From Rotaria socialis (Eukaryota; Rotifera; Eurotatoria; Philodinida; Philodinidae): 64,000 nucleotides of DNA. Shown one piece after another: positions 40,534 through 51,176 of the stretch. Numbering within the stretch: the stretch's first letter is position 1; every line of letters starts with the position of its first letter. Made by a program: the position numbers and the translations under genes. The stretch is taken from NCBI GenBank assembly GCA_905331475.1, contig CAJNYU010001119.1:124001-188000 (forward strand), read 5' to 3'. The notes under the pieces are model-generated. The model was not told the DNA's origin and ran no database searches. It worked only from the letters and a program-made list of their open reading frames with translations.

Positions 40534-43119
40534 CACAATTAAATCAAATGTATTGTCTGCTTTTCGTTTACGCGGCCTTGATTTGAAATTGTAAGTAATT
40601 AGAAATTGAGCAAATGTTCAACAATAGATTTCGGTATTTTTTGTATTCAGTGATGCATCTCAATACTTAGTTGAATTAGCATTAACTGTTCCATCGGCTT
40701 CATTAGTTTCTTGGCTTGATCAACTGATTGATTTATTGACAAAACGACAACGTGTGTTTTCTTTTGTCTTAAGATGATATAAGATTTTATTGTTATTTCC
40801 GTTTAATTATCTAGTTTCGTCATCTATTGTTGACAAAACACTTGTGTCTAATGTTGTTCAAGAATTGAGAGCTCAACTTTCAAACGATTCACAGTTTGTA
40901 TCGTCTCTCAAAGATTTTCATATTTTCGAAAAACGATTCGTTCTTTTTTTCTAATTTTTATTGCAGTAGTGAAGCTCTTTTTTCAGTTCTTAATGCATTT
41001 TCAATTCCAAAGTTTATATATTCAAGATCAGCAAAGAAATTCATTGAGTATTCATCTTTTTCATAGAACAATGATGTATGTCAAATAATCGCCGCTTTTT
41101 TTTCCATAGAAAAGAAATTGATAATGATCTATTTGGAAATGCTCGAACACGTTCTGAAGTATTCTGGGAACGATATGATCTATTGTTACAGGTAAGTAGC
41201 AATCTCTAATAATAATATTTTTTTCATAGTTTATTTTTGCAAACAAATTTAGCGAACATTGAGACATGATGTTTTTTCACAAGTCAATTTAGCATCGGTA
41301 TCATCGAATAAAGTTCAAAAGTATCAGGTAAAAATTTGATTCTGGAAATAATATGATCATCGTATTTTGTTTGTTTAGTTGAAAACTATCGAACATTTAC
41401 TAGCCTCTGGTTCTAAATCGGAAAAGGTTGTAGTATTGGGAATGTTATCACAATTAAATGAGGTATTAAAATAGTTCGAAAAATAAAGTTGATTACAAGA
41501 CCGAGAACAATTTTTTTTTGTATTTAAAATAGACAAAATATGATTTACAAGATCCATCTGGTGTCATTTCACTACAGCTTGATCATGCAGTATGATTTAT
41601 TTTTTGTCTACTTGAAAATTCTTATGAGAATAATCTTTACTTTCAGACATTTCATCCAGGATTTTATTTTGAAAATTGTTTTGTCTTAGTTGAAGGACAA
41701 CTTGATGATGGAATATTTAATGTATCAGGTAGCTGTATAACGATAGAAGTGGTCTAACTAATAAATTGTTTTTGAATCATAAATTATGTGTGCATGATCT
41801 AGATCGAAATGACCAATGATATACTAGGAAAATTAGAAATACTTGATTTTTCAGACGCGATTCTCTTATCAAATGATGAATGTATGATAGTATATCAATA
41901 TTTGTTTTTAATTTTTAGGCATTGGCTTACCACCACCAGAATCAATACAAAATACAAGGTTTGACAATGACGATGAAATTATTTTCTGTTAACATTCTGT
42001 CATGTTTTGTTTTTGAAAAATAACTTTAGATCATATTTTGGTGAAATAAATATAACGGGTAATACACACGATCAAAGTGCAAAAACAAAAATTCGACTTA
42101 AGGAAATTGAAGAAAAATCAGATGATGCTTTTGTTTTTCTTTCTGATGTTTGGCTCGATGATAAAAAGGTAGATTGAAATTTATCAAGGAGCATTCGATT
42201 ATAATCGATTTATCTTAGGTAATGGAACGTATTGAACAATTGTTTGATGGATTTGCTGAACAACCACCATTTGCATTTATATTTTGTGGCAATTTTCTTT
42301 CACGACCGACAGCTAATTTGTACATCAATGATTTGTCAGGTATTGTTTTTGTCTTTCATTACAATAAATATGATCTTAATCAATTTTATTATTCTAGATG
42401 CTTTTAAAACTTTTTCTAAACTTGTTTCAAAATATCCGGATATTTGTGAACGTTCGCATTTTATTTTTGTACCTGGTCCACAAGATCGACATGCACCAAA
42501 AATCTATCCTCGGTTTGCAATCTTTTATTTTTAATTAACTTGAAAATACGGACTCATTTTAGCGCGCCACTTCCATCATCAATCAATGATATATTAAAAA
42601 AACGTATTCGTCATCTTCATCTTGCAACAAATCCTGTTCGTATTCAATATTGTACACAAGAAATAGTTATTTTCCGTGAAGATTTATTACAGAAACTTTG
42701 TCGTTATTGCATTAAATTACCTTTGGATAATTTACCTATGCATGTAAGATCGTCCTTCATTTTTGTTTGAAAATATCAAAAAATAATATTATTTTCAGCT
42801 TTGTCATACATTGGTTACTCAAGCACATCTATCACCATTACCTGTTTATATGACACCTATCTATTGGGCATATGATCACGCACTTCATTTATATCCATTG
42901 CCAGATTTAATTGTTGTTTGTGATAAATTCAAATCAATTACTGATACAATTGCCGATTGCACTATTATTAATCCAGTAAGTAAAACAAAATGCTAGCGAA
43001 TCAAAAAGTTCATATGTTTTCTATTTCAATAGGGTTCCTTTGCAATTAATAAATATTGCTTCAAAGTCTATTTACCTGCAACACGCGAAGTCGAAGATAG
43101 TCAGATCGCTAATATGTAA
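40520..43119 (+). CDS. POLE2: DNA polymerase epsilon subunit 2
   Basis: Many small exons, the first 40520-40590 and the second from 40651. The opening, [19 protein letters not shown], is the family's N-terminal helical domain. Then follow [64 protein letters not shown] and the phosphoesterase-type core: [55 protein letters not shown]. The end reads [35 protein letters not shown] and [16 protein letters not shown]. All main family blocks are present in order. POLE2 is the calcineurin-like, catalytically inert B-subunit that holds the leading-strand polymerase holoenzyme together. Its ATG lies inside the tail of the RPA3-like frame. Confidence 0.95.
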
Positions 43120-43222
43120 ATTTTCATTTAAATATATATATATGTGAAGGAAAAGAGATATTTTTTTTTGTCAATAAAAAGTCTGATAGTTTTCATCTGG
43201 AATGTATTTTGTTAGATTATCT

Positions 43223-43228
43223 TTGTAG
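43223..43228 (+). other. Acceptor site between POLE2 and the next gene
   Basis: A ctttgtag acceptor lies 12 bases before ATG 43241 and about 104 bases after the POLE2 stop. It is consistent with trans-splicing of a downstream cistron. Confidence 0.4.
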
Positions 43229-43240
43229 ATTTAATAAATA

Positions 43241-44342
43241 ATGACTCTAAATAGCCGCCCGAGTCTTGATGTTCTCGTACCTTTAGTAATGATAGAAAAT
43301 AATGTAACAAATGATATTAGTGATAATGTATCATGTGAACCACAAAAAGGTTTGAAAAAAAACGAGTTCTTATTGAATCATAAAAATCGAGATGATATTT
43401 TTTTAGATTTACTTCGTCATTTTGAATCAGGTGATGTTGTTATAGTTCGATTAGATTCACAATGTTTACCAGCCATTGTTTTCAATATCACTGGTCTCGT
43501 AATGAAATTCAATAGTAAGATAGAATTAAATGAAAAAACAAACTGTTAATTGTATTTGTATTTCCGATTTCTAGTCGATCAACAACTATATCATGTTTGT
43601 CTATTGAATAATGAATTTACAGAACATTGGATTGATGCAATTGATATGGTCATCTATTCAGTACCCGTATGAATATAAAGCAAATTAAATTTTTATAAGA
43701 AATCAACAAAATATTTATTTTTAGATGATAGCCGAATTCGAGAATGAACAAGTAACACTTATGTGGTCTAAAGCAAATGAACTTCTTGAAATTCGTAATG
43801 ATAATGATGATAAAAATCGCCTTGAAGAATTTAAACGACGATTTATTGAGGTTAAACATCAACAAGCACCTCTTTCAACGATAAATACTTCGAGAAAGAG
43901 TAGTAGTAGTAGTAGTAGTAGAAGAAGTCATACTTCAAATCAAAAAGTTTCTTCACAGGTTGTATGATTTCTTTCTTTGTACATCTATAATTTATTAGCT
44001 ATATTTTGTTTCTAGATAGTTTCTATTCCATTAACAACTTGTGAAGAATTACACATTATCGAGTCTATTTATCGATTGCCTCAATGTACGTATGCCGAAG
44101 CAAAATGCACTGCTGAAGATACTTATATGAAAATTATTTGCACGAATAATCGTGAAAATGTTCAATCATCTTCAAAAGGAATCATTCCTGATCAATGGTT
44201 GTTTTCGTTTGCTATTCAAAAAATTGATTATCTTCGACAATATTCAGCTATTTGGTTACCGGATCTCGAAGCCATGGTAGATACGATGGAGAATGAAAAT
44301 GAATTACGTTCATTAATATCATTAATGAAGAAATCGGTTTAA
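43241..44342 (+). CDS. Unknown protein with a Tudor/PWWP-like N-terminal segment
   Basis: Four exons join in phase: 43241-43514, 43575-43666, 43725-43958 and 44016-44342, about 308 aa. I do not recognise the family. Residues about 65-120 (GDVVIVRLDSQCLPAIVFNI ... YHVCLLNNEFTEHWIDAIDM) look like a small beta-barrel of the Tudor/PWWP kind, where GD-hydrophobic and a later W are common. A charged helix (LEEFKRRFIEVKHQ) and a Ser/Arg tract from AGT repeats (about 43901-43920) follow. The C-terminal half has four cysteines (TTCEEL, PQCTYAEAKC, IICTN) and a helical end (LEAMVDTMENENELRSLISL). Its position 121 bp after POLE2 suggests co-transcription, which hints at, but does not show, a chromatin or replication role. 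Confidence 0.6.
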
Positions 44343-44540
44343 TGCTGACTTTCTTTTCATTCTTCACTTATGCTATTTGTTTGTGCTCTTCATATTAATT
44401 ATCTCAGGCTTCTATATATATATTTTTTTTTGTTTCTTTATTCACATGGTAACCTGTACAATACAAGGCAATAGTAAATTTCATGTGTTCTCTTTTTAAT
44501 TCACCAAGTGATCGTAGGATAAGAAAAAATCTTTCAAGGT

Positions 44541-44588
44541 TGGGTGTGGGTGTGGGTGTGGGTGTCCAGAACATCAACACCCACACCC
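44541..44588. repeat. Telomere-type repeat hairpin 1
   Basis: Four gggtgt units (44542-44565), a spacer of about 10 bases, then the complementary cacccacaccc (44578-44588). The repeat is a rotation of TGTGGG, reported as the bdelloid telomeric repeat. The four GGG runs could also form a G-quadruplex. Confidence 0.8.
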
Positions 44589-45070
44589 TTGTCCAATTCT
44601 ACTGAAAATTTTGTACATCGTTATAATCTTAGGATGTGGGTATATTTTTCAATTTCAGATAGATGCAAAATATTTTTAAAAAAGTTTTTTTTTGACAATG
44701 AATAGTCAAAAGATCGAGTATAATAGACTTTTTTTTACAAAAATCATCCACTTGCAATCGTAGAGAAATAAATTTTATGGAATTAAGAATTTTTGTTTTG
44801 CTTTGTCATCATTCGTCGTCTACTCGTCTACTGAATATTTTAGTGTTTCTATGTACAGTTCTATTGTCAATAGAATTCATATTTTTAAGTGTTTTAAAAA
44901 GAATGAAAAAAAAAGCAGCGAAACTACACAGAAACCATCTTGAGGGTGTGGGTGTGTAGAAAATCTATCGCACTACACAAGTTTGATTAGAATCAGTTGG
45001 ATATTGGGTAGCAAAAATTTGAGAAAGCCTCCATTCACTCACAACATTGCACCAACGCATATAATAGCTA

Positions 45071-45125
45071 GGGTGTGGGTGTGTGGGTGTGACTGTATTC
45101 TTAACTCAACCACACCCACACCCAT
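45071..45125. repeat. Telomere-type repeat hairpin 2
   Basis: gggtgtgggtgtgtgggtgt at 45071-45090 is followed after about 19 bases by accacacccacaccca (about 45109-45124), its near reverse complement. Confidence 0.8.
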
Positions 45126-45590
45126 ATACTACCTGTTCTCATATATATATATATATATAAGAATTATATGAAGAATAAATCAATTTTCTATTGAATTTCA
45201 AATATATTTTTCGAATGAGAATTCTAACGCAAAAATAAGTTTAAATTAATTAGAGATACAATAGAAAAAAAGAAATTATTCTTTTTCGACGAAAATTTTC
45301 AATTCTGAATAAAGAATTTGGTACTGAATGTTTGCTCGAATGAAGGCAATAGAAATTTTTAACAATCTTCCTTTGATTCTCCAAGGCGTACATGCTTGAA
45401 AAAAGAAAAGAAGTGGTAAAGCAAATAGAAATGGATTGAGTTATGTCGCTTTGCAAAAAAAAGGTAAGAGAAAAGACATTTGAAAAAAATATCAACTAAA
45501 CCTTGTCAGTTGAAAAAAATTCTTTCCAACAACAACAGCAGCACATCAACTGCTTTCAAATTTTCGATCGTGGTAAGTTATTAGGAAGAA

Positions 45591-45632
45591 GGGTGTGGGT
45601 GTTGAAGTTTTGGGCACCCACACCCACACCCT
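45591..45632. repeat. Telomere-type repeat hairpin 3
   Basis: gggtgtgggtgt at 45591-45602, a spacer of about 12 bases, then cacccacacccacaccct (45615-45632). The arm on the complement side is longer. Confidence 0.8.
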
Positions 45633-46450
45633 CATCAAGAGATACAATCAAGTATCGAATCGCGATATAATCTTACTGATTTCGTTTCTATTTCAATTTT
45701 AAATAGATGCAAAATATTTAAAAAAAAAAAGAATCCTTGTCTGTTGATAATGAAATAATAGAAAGATCGAGAAGAGATATCATGTGTTGTCTTCTAGTTA
45801 AAGTCAACATCAATTTTGTTTTTAAAGAAATTCTTCACATGAAATCACAGAGAAATAAGGGTGTGGGCCGGTTGAAGGCTCACACGTGCCCAGATCTTTC
45901 TCTTAAAGAATCGGCAAGTGATGTTCTTTACCTTCAATTTCACGATGTAGTTACAATTAGTCATAATGTCATGTGTATATGACTCACTGTTTTCAGAAGG
46001 CATATTTCCTATTACTTTTTACTTGTGTTATGTTGTTACAACTTGATATGCTATTTCTAACCATACCATTGAATTTGATTTATAAGCTAAAAATATATGT
46101 GTAGTACAAAGTCTTCTGAAATATTTATCACAGTAGAAAAGAATCTACTACTATTTTTAAGCCGAATCCTTATTTTCAATTTCAGTTCCGTTGACATTAT
46201 TTGACTAGTAGATGACGAATGTTCAAGAAATATCCAAGATCTTGAAATTTTGAAGTGAAATATTTCTGATAAACGTCAAATAACATTGAATACTACAATA
46301 GAATTAAGAAACTGAAGGTTTTGGAACACTTTAAAAGATGATAAAATATGTTCTTTTTTATGAATAGAGTCCATAATTATGGTACAGAGTTTTTTCAGTT
46401 TTTTCTTCAACGAGCAAGAGATGAAAAGAGGAAGTTGTAAGCATCAGATA

Positions 46451-47942
46451 GTACTAAAGAGAGGGTCCGCGAAACCACTTAGCAACTTTACTAGGAATCG
46501 GCCGCCGGTAAAATTTTGATTTTCGATTTAACTATTTTAAATCGAAGGTCTATTCAAACCATAAGTGAATCCAAAATATTAGGTCTTTCTGATGTGCTTG
46601 TGAAAAATGGCAGCGTTTGTAAGTTATACACCATTTATATTTGGTCAAAAAGTGAAGTTTTTAGGGTGTCATTAGTATTTTACACGTTCATCTACGTTTT
46701 CTCATTCGTTTGACTTCGAAAACGTCTAAAAAAATAGAGAAAGTTTTTCTCTACAGAACCTAGTGATTGATTTATTTGTTCAGCGTCATATATCAGTAGA
46801 TAATTCTAATATACAGGCAAAAACTACGATTGGTTAAATAGTTTATATATTTTCTGAAAGCCTTTGAAATTCTACATCTTCTATAGTATTGCTTATTCAG
46901 ATAGAAGTTGAACGAAAATAGTTATACTCTACACCGCAAATGTCGACATTGAATATTTTTCTGTATTCAATCGGATCCTACATTAGTTGACTATATTTTA
47001 TATGATTGCTCGAATCAAAAATATGATTTCAGATTCATGATCAGCACAAAAAGTTAACCATAAAAGAATCATTTGATTAAATACAACGTTATCTAAGATA
47101 AAAAAATGCGTACAGTTTTATTTAGAATCTCTGAACGTTTAGCTTGAAAATCTACTACTTAGTTTTCTCGGATTTTATTTTATTGGTGAGTTAGTTAGAC
47201 TTATCTCGATGTTGTCGAAAATTCATATAAATCCGTTAATATTGCTACTATTTATCGGTGCTTCTATCATCACCAGTTATCCTGATAACAAAATGATTCT
47301 AAAATAAATGATAGCAGTTTTAACACATTTACGTATATCGATTTTCGACAGCATCGAGAAAAATTCAATTTTCTCAACGATAAAGCTGTACGCATTTTTT
47401 TATCTTAGATAACGTTGTATTTAATCAAATGATCCTTTTATGGTTAACTTTTTGTGCTGATCATGAATCTGAAATCATATTTTTGATTCGAGCAATCATA
47501 TAAAATATAGTCAACTAATGTAGGATCCGATTGAATACAGAAAAATATTCAATGCCAACATTTGCGGTGTAGAGTATAACTATTTTCGCTCAATTTTTGT
47601 CTGAATAAGCTATACTATAGAAGATGCAGAATTTCAAGGGCTTTCAGAAAATATATAAACTATTTAACCAATCGTAGTTTTTGCCTGTATATTAGAATTA
47701 TCTACTGATATATGACGCTGAACAAATAAATCAATCACTAGGTNCCTAAAAACTTCACTTTTTGACCAAATATAAATGGTGTATAACTTACAAACGCTGC
47801 CATTTTTCACAAGCACATCAGAAAGACCTAATATTTTGGATTCACTTATGGTTTGAATAGACCTTCGATTTAAAATAGTTAAATCGAAAATCAAAATTTT
47901 ACCGACGACCGAGTTGCAAAGTGATTCCACGGACTCTCTCTT
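46451..47942. mobile_element. Large foldback (palindromic) element, probably non-autonomous DNA transposon
   Basis: Two arms of several hundred bases are near-identical reverse complements. The left arm begins agagagggtccgcg at about 46459. The right arm ends cggactctctct at about 47940. They meet at a centre near 47280, with the clear match ending around 47116 and 47388 and a further inner match (tctcgatgttgtcgaaaa / ttttcgacagcatcgaga). TA dinucleotides flank both ends, compatible with a Tc1/mariner-like target duplication. No transposase is encoded. The frames seen in each arm are the same sequence read twice. The left arm has about 94 bp (46664-46757) missing from the right arm, where a single N sits at 47744. 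Confidence 0.75.
47744..47744. other. Single ambiguous base at a palindrome junction
   Basis: An isolated N lies in ggtncct exactly where the opposite arm carries about 94 extra bases. It probably marks a collapsed or closed assembly gap. Confidence 0.7.
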
Positions 47943-48060
47943 AATTCTTGAAATAAAATAAATATTTTTGTATGTTCATATGAAGGCGAGAGGATCTATA
48001 GGTTTGACAACTCTTCTAGTATTTTTATTGTAGAATATTATACGAAAAAGGAAAATAAGA

Positions 48061-48873
48061 ATGAATCGATTTACGGAATTCGAACTTGAAACTCACGAAT
48101 TAAAACCTATTGCTGGTTATTGGACTTACGATCTTGTTTCGCTTGAAGAATCGTTAAAGGGATTCTTGTCAAAAATCAATGAACTTAAACGTACTATCAA
48201 GGAAGCGAAAAAACATTGCACGCAACCATCACCGCATAATCTTACGCGGGATGAGTCTGCTGCATTGTTTCTGTATACCATGGAGGCAGGCGATCATAGT
48301 TTCTATCGCCTTTTAAATCAAGTACTAAGAAAAGAAAATCGAAATGAAGTGATACCGTGGTTTAGCTATCTGAAGCTATTCGATACGGCACTTCGTAAAT
48401 TGCCAAAACAAAAAGGAATTATTTGGCGTGCTGTAGCTGGTAATGTCACCAGTGGCTATGCAGCAAATAAAATAGTGACATGGTGGACTGTAAGTTCTTG
48501 CTCGACATCAGCCGATGTTGTCAAGGCTTTTCTGAAACCTGATGAAGAAGCAACGCTCTTCATGATCGAAGCCGTCGCTGGAAGAAACCTGGCTGGCTAT
48601 ACAATGTATCCTGATGAACACGAAGTTATATTGGAATTTGGCACTCAGTTACTGGTGAAAAATATTGGATTTCAACATGGCAATTTACGTTTAGTGCATT
48701 TAATAGAAATTAATGGTGATGATGACGATGATGACGATGATGATGATAATAGTCAACAAGGATTAGCAGCAGCGATGGCATCAGTGCATGTAACACCGAA
48801 GCCAACGAAACCAACCAATAATAAACCAACACATCGTGAGTTGCTTATCTGTTTTTTTCTTTCTTTTTATTGA
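48061..48873 (+). CDS. NAD:arginine ADP-ribosyltransferase-like protein
   Basis: Frame of 270 aa with the R-S-E signature of arginine-type mono-ADP-ribosyltransferases. Arg123 lies in GIIWRAVAGN, the Ser-Thr-Ser of the core strand at 148-150 (WWTVSSCSTS), and the catalytic Glu in the E-x-E at 186-188 (YPDEHEVILEFGT). An N-terminal part, DESAALFLYTMEAGDHSFYR, and helix FSYLKLFDTALRKLPKQKG match the family's helical cap. No signal peptide, so probably cytosolic. A poly-Asp run (about 219-229, from GAT/GAC repeats) and a Pro/Thr-rich tail follow. A GTGAGT donor at 48838 after CCAACACATC suggests splicing to a downstream exon I could not find; otherwise the frame stops at 48873. The gene family is greatly expanded in rotifers. 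It lies among repeats, apart from the housekeeping genes. Its target is unknown. Confidence 0.82.
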   Translation: MNRFTEFELETHELKPIAGYWTYDLVSLEESLKGFLSKINELKRTIKEAKKHCTQPSPHNLTRDESAALFLYTMEAGDHSFYRLLNQVLRKENRNEVIPWFSYLKLFDTALRKLPKQKGIIWRAVAGNVTSGYAANKIVTWWTVSSCSTSADVVKAFLKPDEEATLFMIEAVAGRNLAGYTMYPDEHEVILEFGTQLLVKNIGFQHGNLRLVHLIEINGDDDDDDDDDDNSQQGLAAAMASVHVTPKPTKPTNNKPTHRELLICFFLSFY

Positions 48874-48903
48874 ATTTCATTCACTGTGGAGTTAGTGTTT
48901 ATA

Positions 48904-48944
48904 GCAGTGACGGAGCCAGTGGGGGGCTCAGCCTCCCTCCCCCT
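48904..48944. mobile_element. Possible hAT-type transposon terminus
   Basis: cagtgacggagccagtgggg and the following C-rich tract resemble the CAGTGGCGGA-type ends known for hAT elements and their MITEs. A matching opposite end was not found in the window. It may lie in the gap or be lost. Confidence 0.3.
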
Positions 48945-50047
48945 AGCGAGATTTTAGAAAATGCATTTTTTTATATAAATGTGTATTAATGTTTCCAGTT
49001 TAACGTTTTAACAAGTGCTGCCAGGTAGCGAACTCAAAAACCCAGAAAAAATCCAGAAAAGCTTGAGGGTGTGGGTGTAATTTTTTTCTTGACTAGAGAA
49101 ATGCTCATTTATCTGATTTTATTCATATTGATGACTGAGAAATCAAGATTTACTTAAAAGAAATAGGTATTACTGATTCGTGCCATCTTATCATAGTACC
49201 AATTTGTCTATGGATAGTTTCAAAGCATGGATATGACATGAAGAAAGAGACTATACGAGTGACGTCGATGAAAATTATATGAGATATATTTTTGTATAGT
49301 TAAGGAACATAATATGTTGTTCTTGCGAAAAAATATACTCAACGACATATAGCCAGATTACTTTTGGTCCAATGCAAATAAATAAATTTTAATCCTAACT
49401 CGTCATTTCGTCGTATTTCGTTCGTGAAACTCTTTTATAACATCTTTTATATTTATGTAAATTTTATTAGTTCGAAAACTTTATAATATCTGCACTTATC
49501 AAATAAGACTTGACACTCAATATCTCGCTTAAAGTTTCTCAAATTTCAAAGAATTTAAAGAGAAAAAAGTCAAACAAATTAAAGTATCGAAAAAAATATT
49601 ATGTTCATATTTCAATATAAATACAATTCTGAGCTATCTTCAGTGATAAGAAATAATTATTCTCGATTTATTTTGTTTTTTCGAAAAAGAAAACAATTTC
49701 TTTGTAAAGATCTTATCATTTTAATAAGAAAATATCCTGTATAGGGTTTACTATTAAACTTTGTATTTATCAAGTTGATTGCTACTAATTTTTATCATTT
49801 CATATGTATAAATCAAGTACTAAACTTGAAAGTTTCATACGATATTCAAGTTTGGCATACACGTAAATAGAAGATTTAAATAGACCAGCAAATATGCATG
49901 AAAAAGTCCGAGAGTTTTTTCATTTTTAGAAATTAATATTTATATATTTTGAAACGATCTTCTTTTCCATTCTACTTTTTGAAGGGAAATTATGTTCCAT
50001 TGAGAGCATTTTGAATAGAGTAGAAAGGCGATACATTTTTAGCTCTT

Positions 50048-50100
50048 GAGGGTGTGGGTGTGGATGTGGGTGTATATGAAAAAAGAGCACCCACACCCTC
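50048..50100. repeat. Telomere-type repeat hairpin 4
   Basis: gagggtgtgggtgtggatgt (50048-50067) plus gggtgt, then after about 14 bases the complementary cacccacaccctc (50088-50100). Confidence 0.8.
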
Positions 50101-51176
50101 ACGTTTTTGAAAGAACATATGGCATCATCGTTGGAATACATTTAGTTGAGCAAAACTTTTGATTACATCTCTTTTACATTGCCTTTGTGAAATAGCAAAT
50201 GAAACTATACATTAATAATAACATCAAGAAAAAGTCGATCAAATCGACTGATACACGTGTTCAAAATGATCAATAAATATTTCAAAAAAAGATTTAATTT
50301 ATACACAATACTTCATCTGTCAATTTCAATGCTTCGACTTTTTGCTTGAAGTAGTATTATTACTTGCTGCCGCTGGTAATGTGATGCTATTGTTATATGA
50401 CGAAGAACATAGAGGAAAGTAAGATTTGATAGTGAACGTTATTGATTGAAGAATTTTACCGTACACTCTTAGTTCTTATCAAAGCTTAAACAAGTGTTCT
50501 TTCTAGCAGTGCTAGATGTTTTTCAGTTAGTGTTGACAGAAGAAGAAATAGTTTACTAAAAAATTTTCTGATCTACCATAATTTTCCTCACGAAAATAAG
50601 CAAGAAAAGAAATTATTTGAATTAAATTTTCATTAGTAAATACTTCATTAATCATATCTATAAGTCTGATTCAAAAATAAGTACTAAAAATATTTTGTAT
50701 ACATGTAAAATATTATCAACAAAACTAAATATAAAACAAAATAAATCATTTTACTTATTCTTAACCAGAAGAACTTCAGAATATATCAAATTTATTCCCG
50801 TTCTAATTTTCTATCTTGACATCGATGCTACAATTTTAATATAAATAACAACTCTGCAGCTCACACCCGATATTAATTCTGGAATTAAGTCACAATTGGA
50901 TTCTAATAAAATAAAAAAACTGAGGTAAATACTATTCTTACTCTACTAATGAAAATAATATATATCGCGGTCAGAACCATCCGTGATAAAACTGCTGTTA
51001 ATGCATATAGGATATAATACGAATTTCAACATCCTTATACTTATACTATAAATTTCCTAGCCAATCCAAAAATGTTCTAATCGTTTCATCGATAAGTAAA
51101 AAGAAAATCTGTAAACTATTCTCCTTTGTCAAAAATATAATTCTAAAAAATTCTGATGATAGAAACCAAAATATTT

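Larger units (their letters stand above)
44343..46450. other. Noncoding block with telomere-type repeats and diverged duplications
   Basis: AT-rich sequence containing three hairpins and further single copies of gggtgt-type repeats (see separate entries). The block around 44541-44957 and that around 45591-45867 share diverged sequence after the hairpin (for example agatgcaaaatattt at about 44660 and 45706). They look like decayed duplicates. No protein gene seen. Confidence 0.6.
48874..51176. other. Repeat-containing noncoding stretch up to the assembly gap
   Basis: AT-rich sequence with a possible DNA-transposon end at 48904, a single gggtgtgggtgt motif (49067-49078) and a hairpin at 50048. 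The frame at 49926-50141 arises from the hairpin and is not a gene. Confidence 0.5.

Noticed and set aside
46516..46713. 65-aa frame repeated as an 88-aa frame on the other strand at 47664-47930
   Set aside because: The two are the same sequence in the arms of the palindrome. There is no recognisable protein motif, so it is not treated as a gene.
49926..50141. 71-aa frame with a His-Pro run
   Set aside because: The His-Pro run is the telomere-type repeat read in one frame; no start context or homology.
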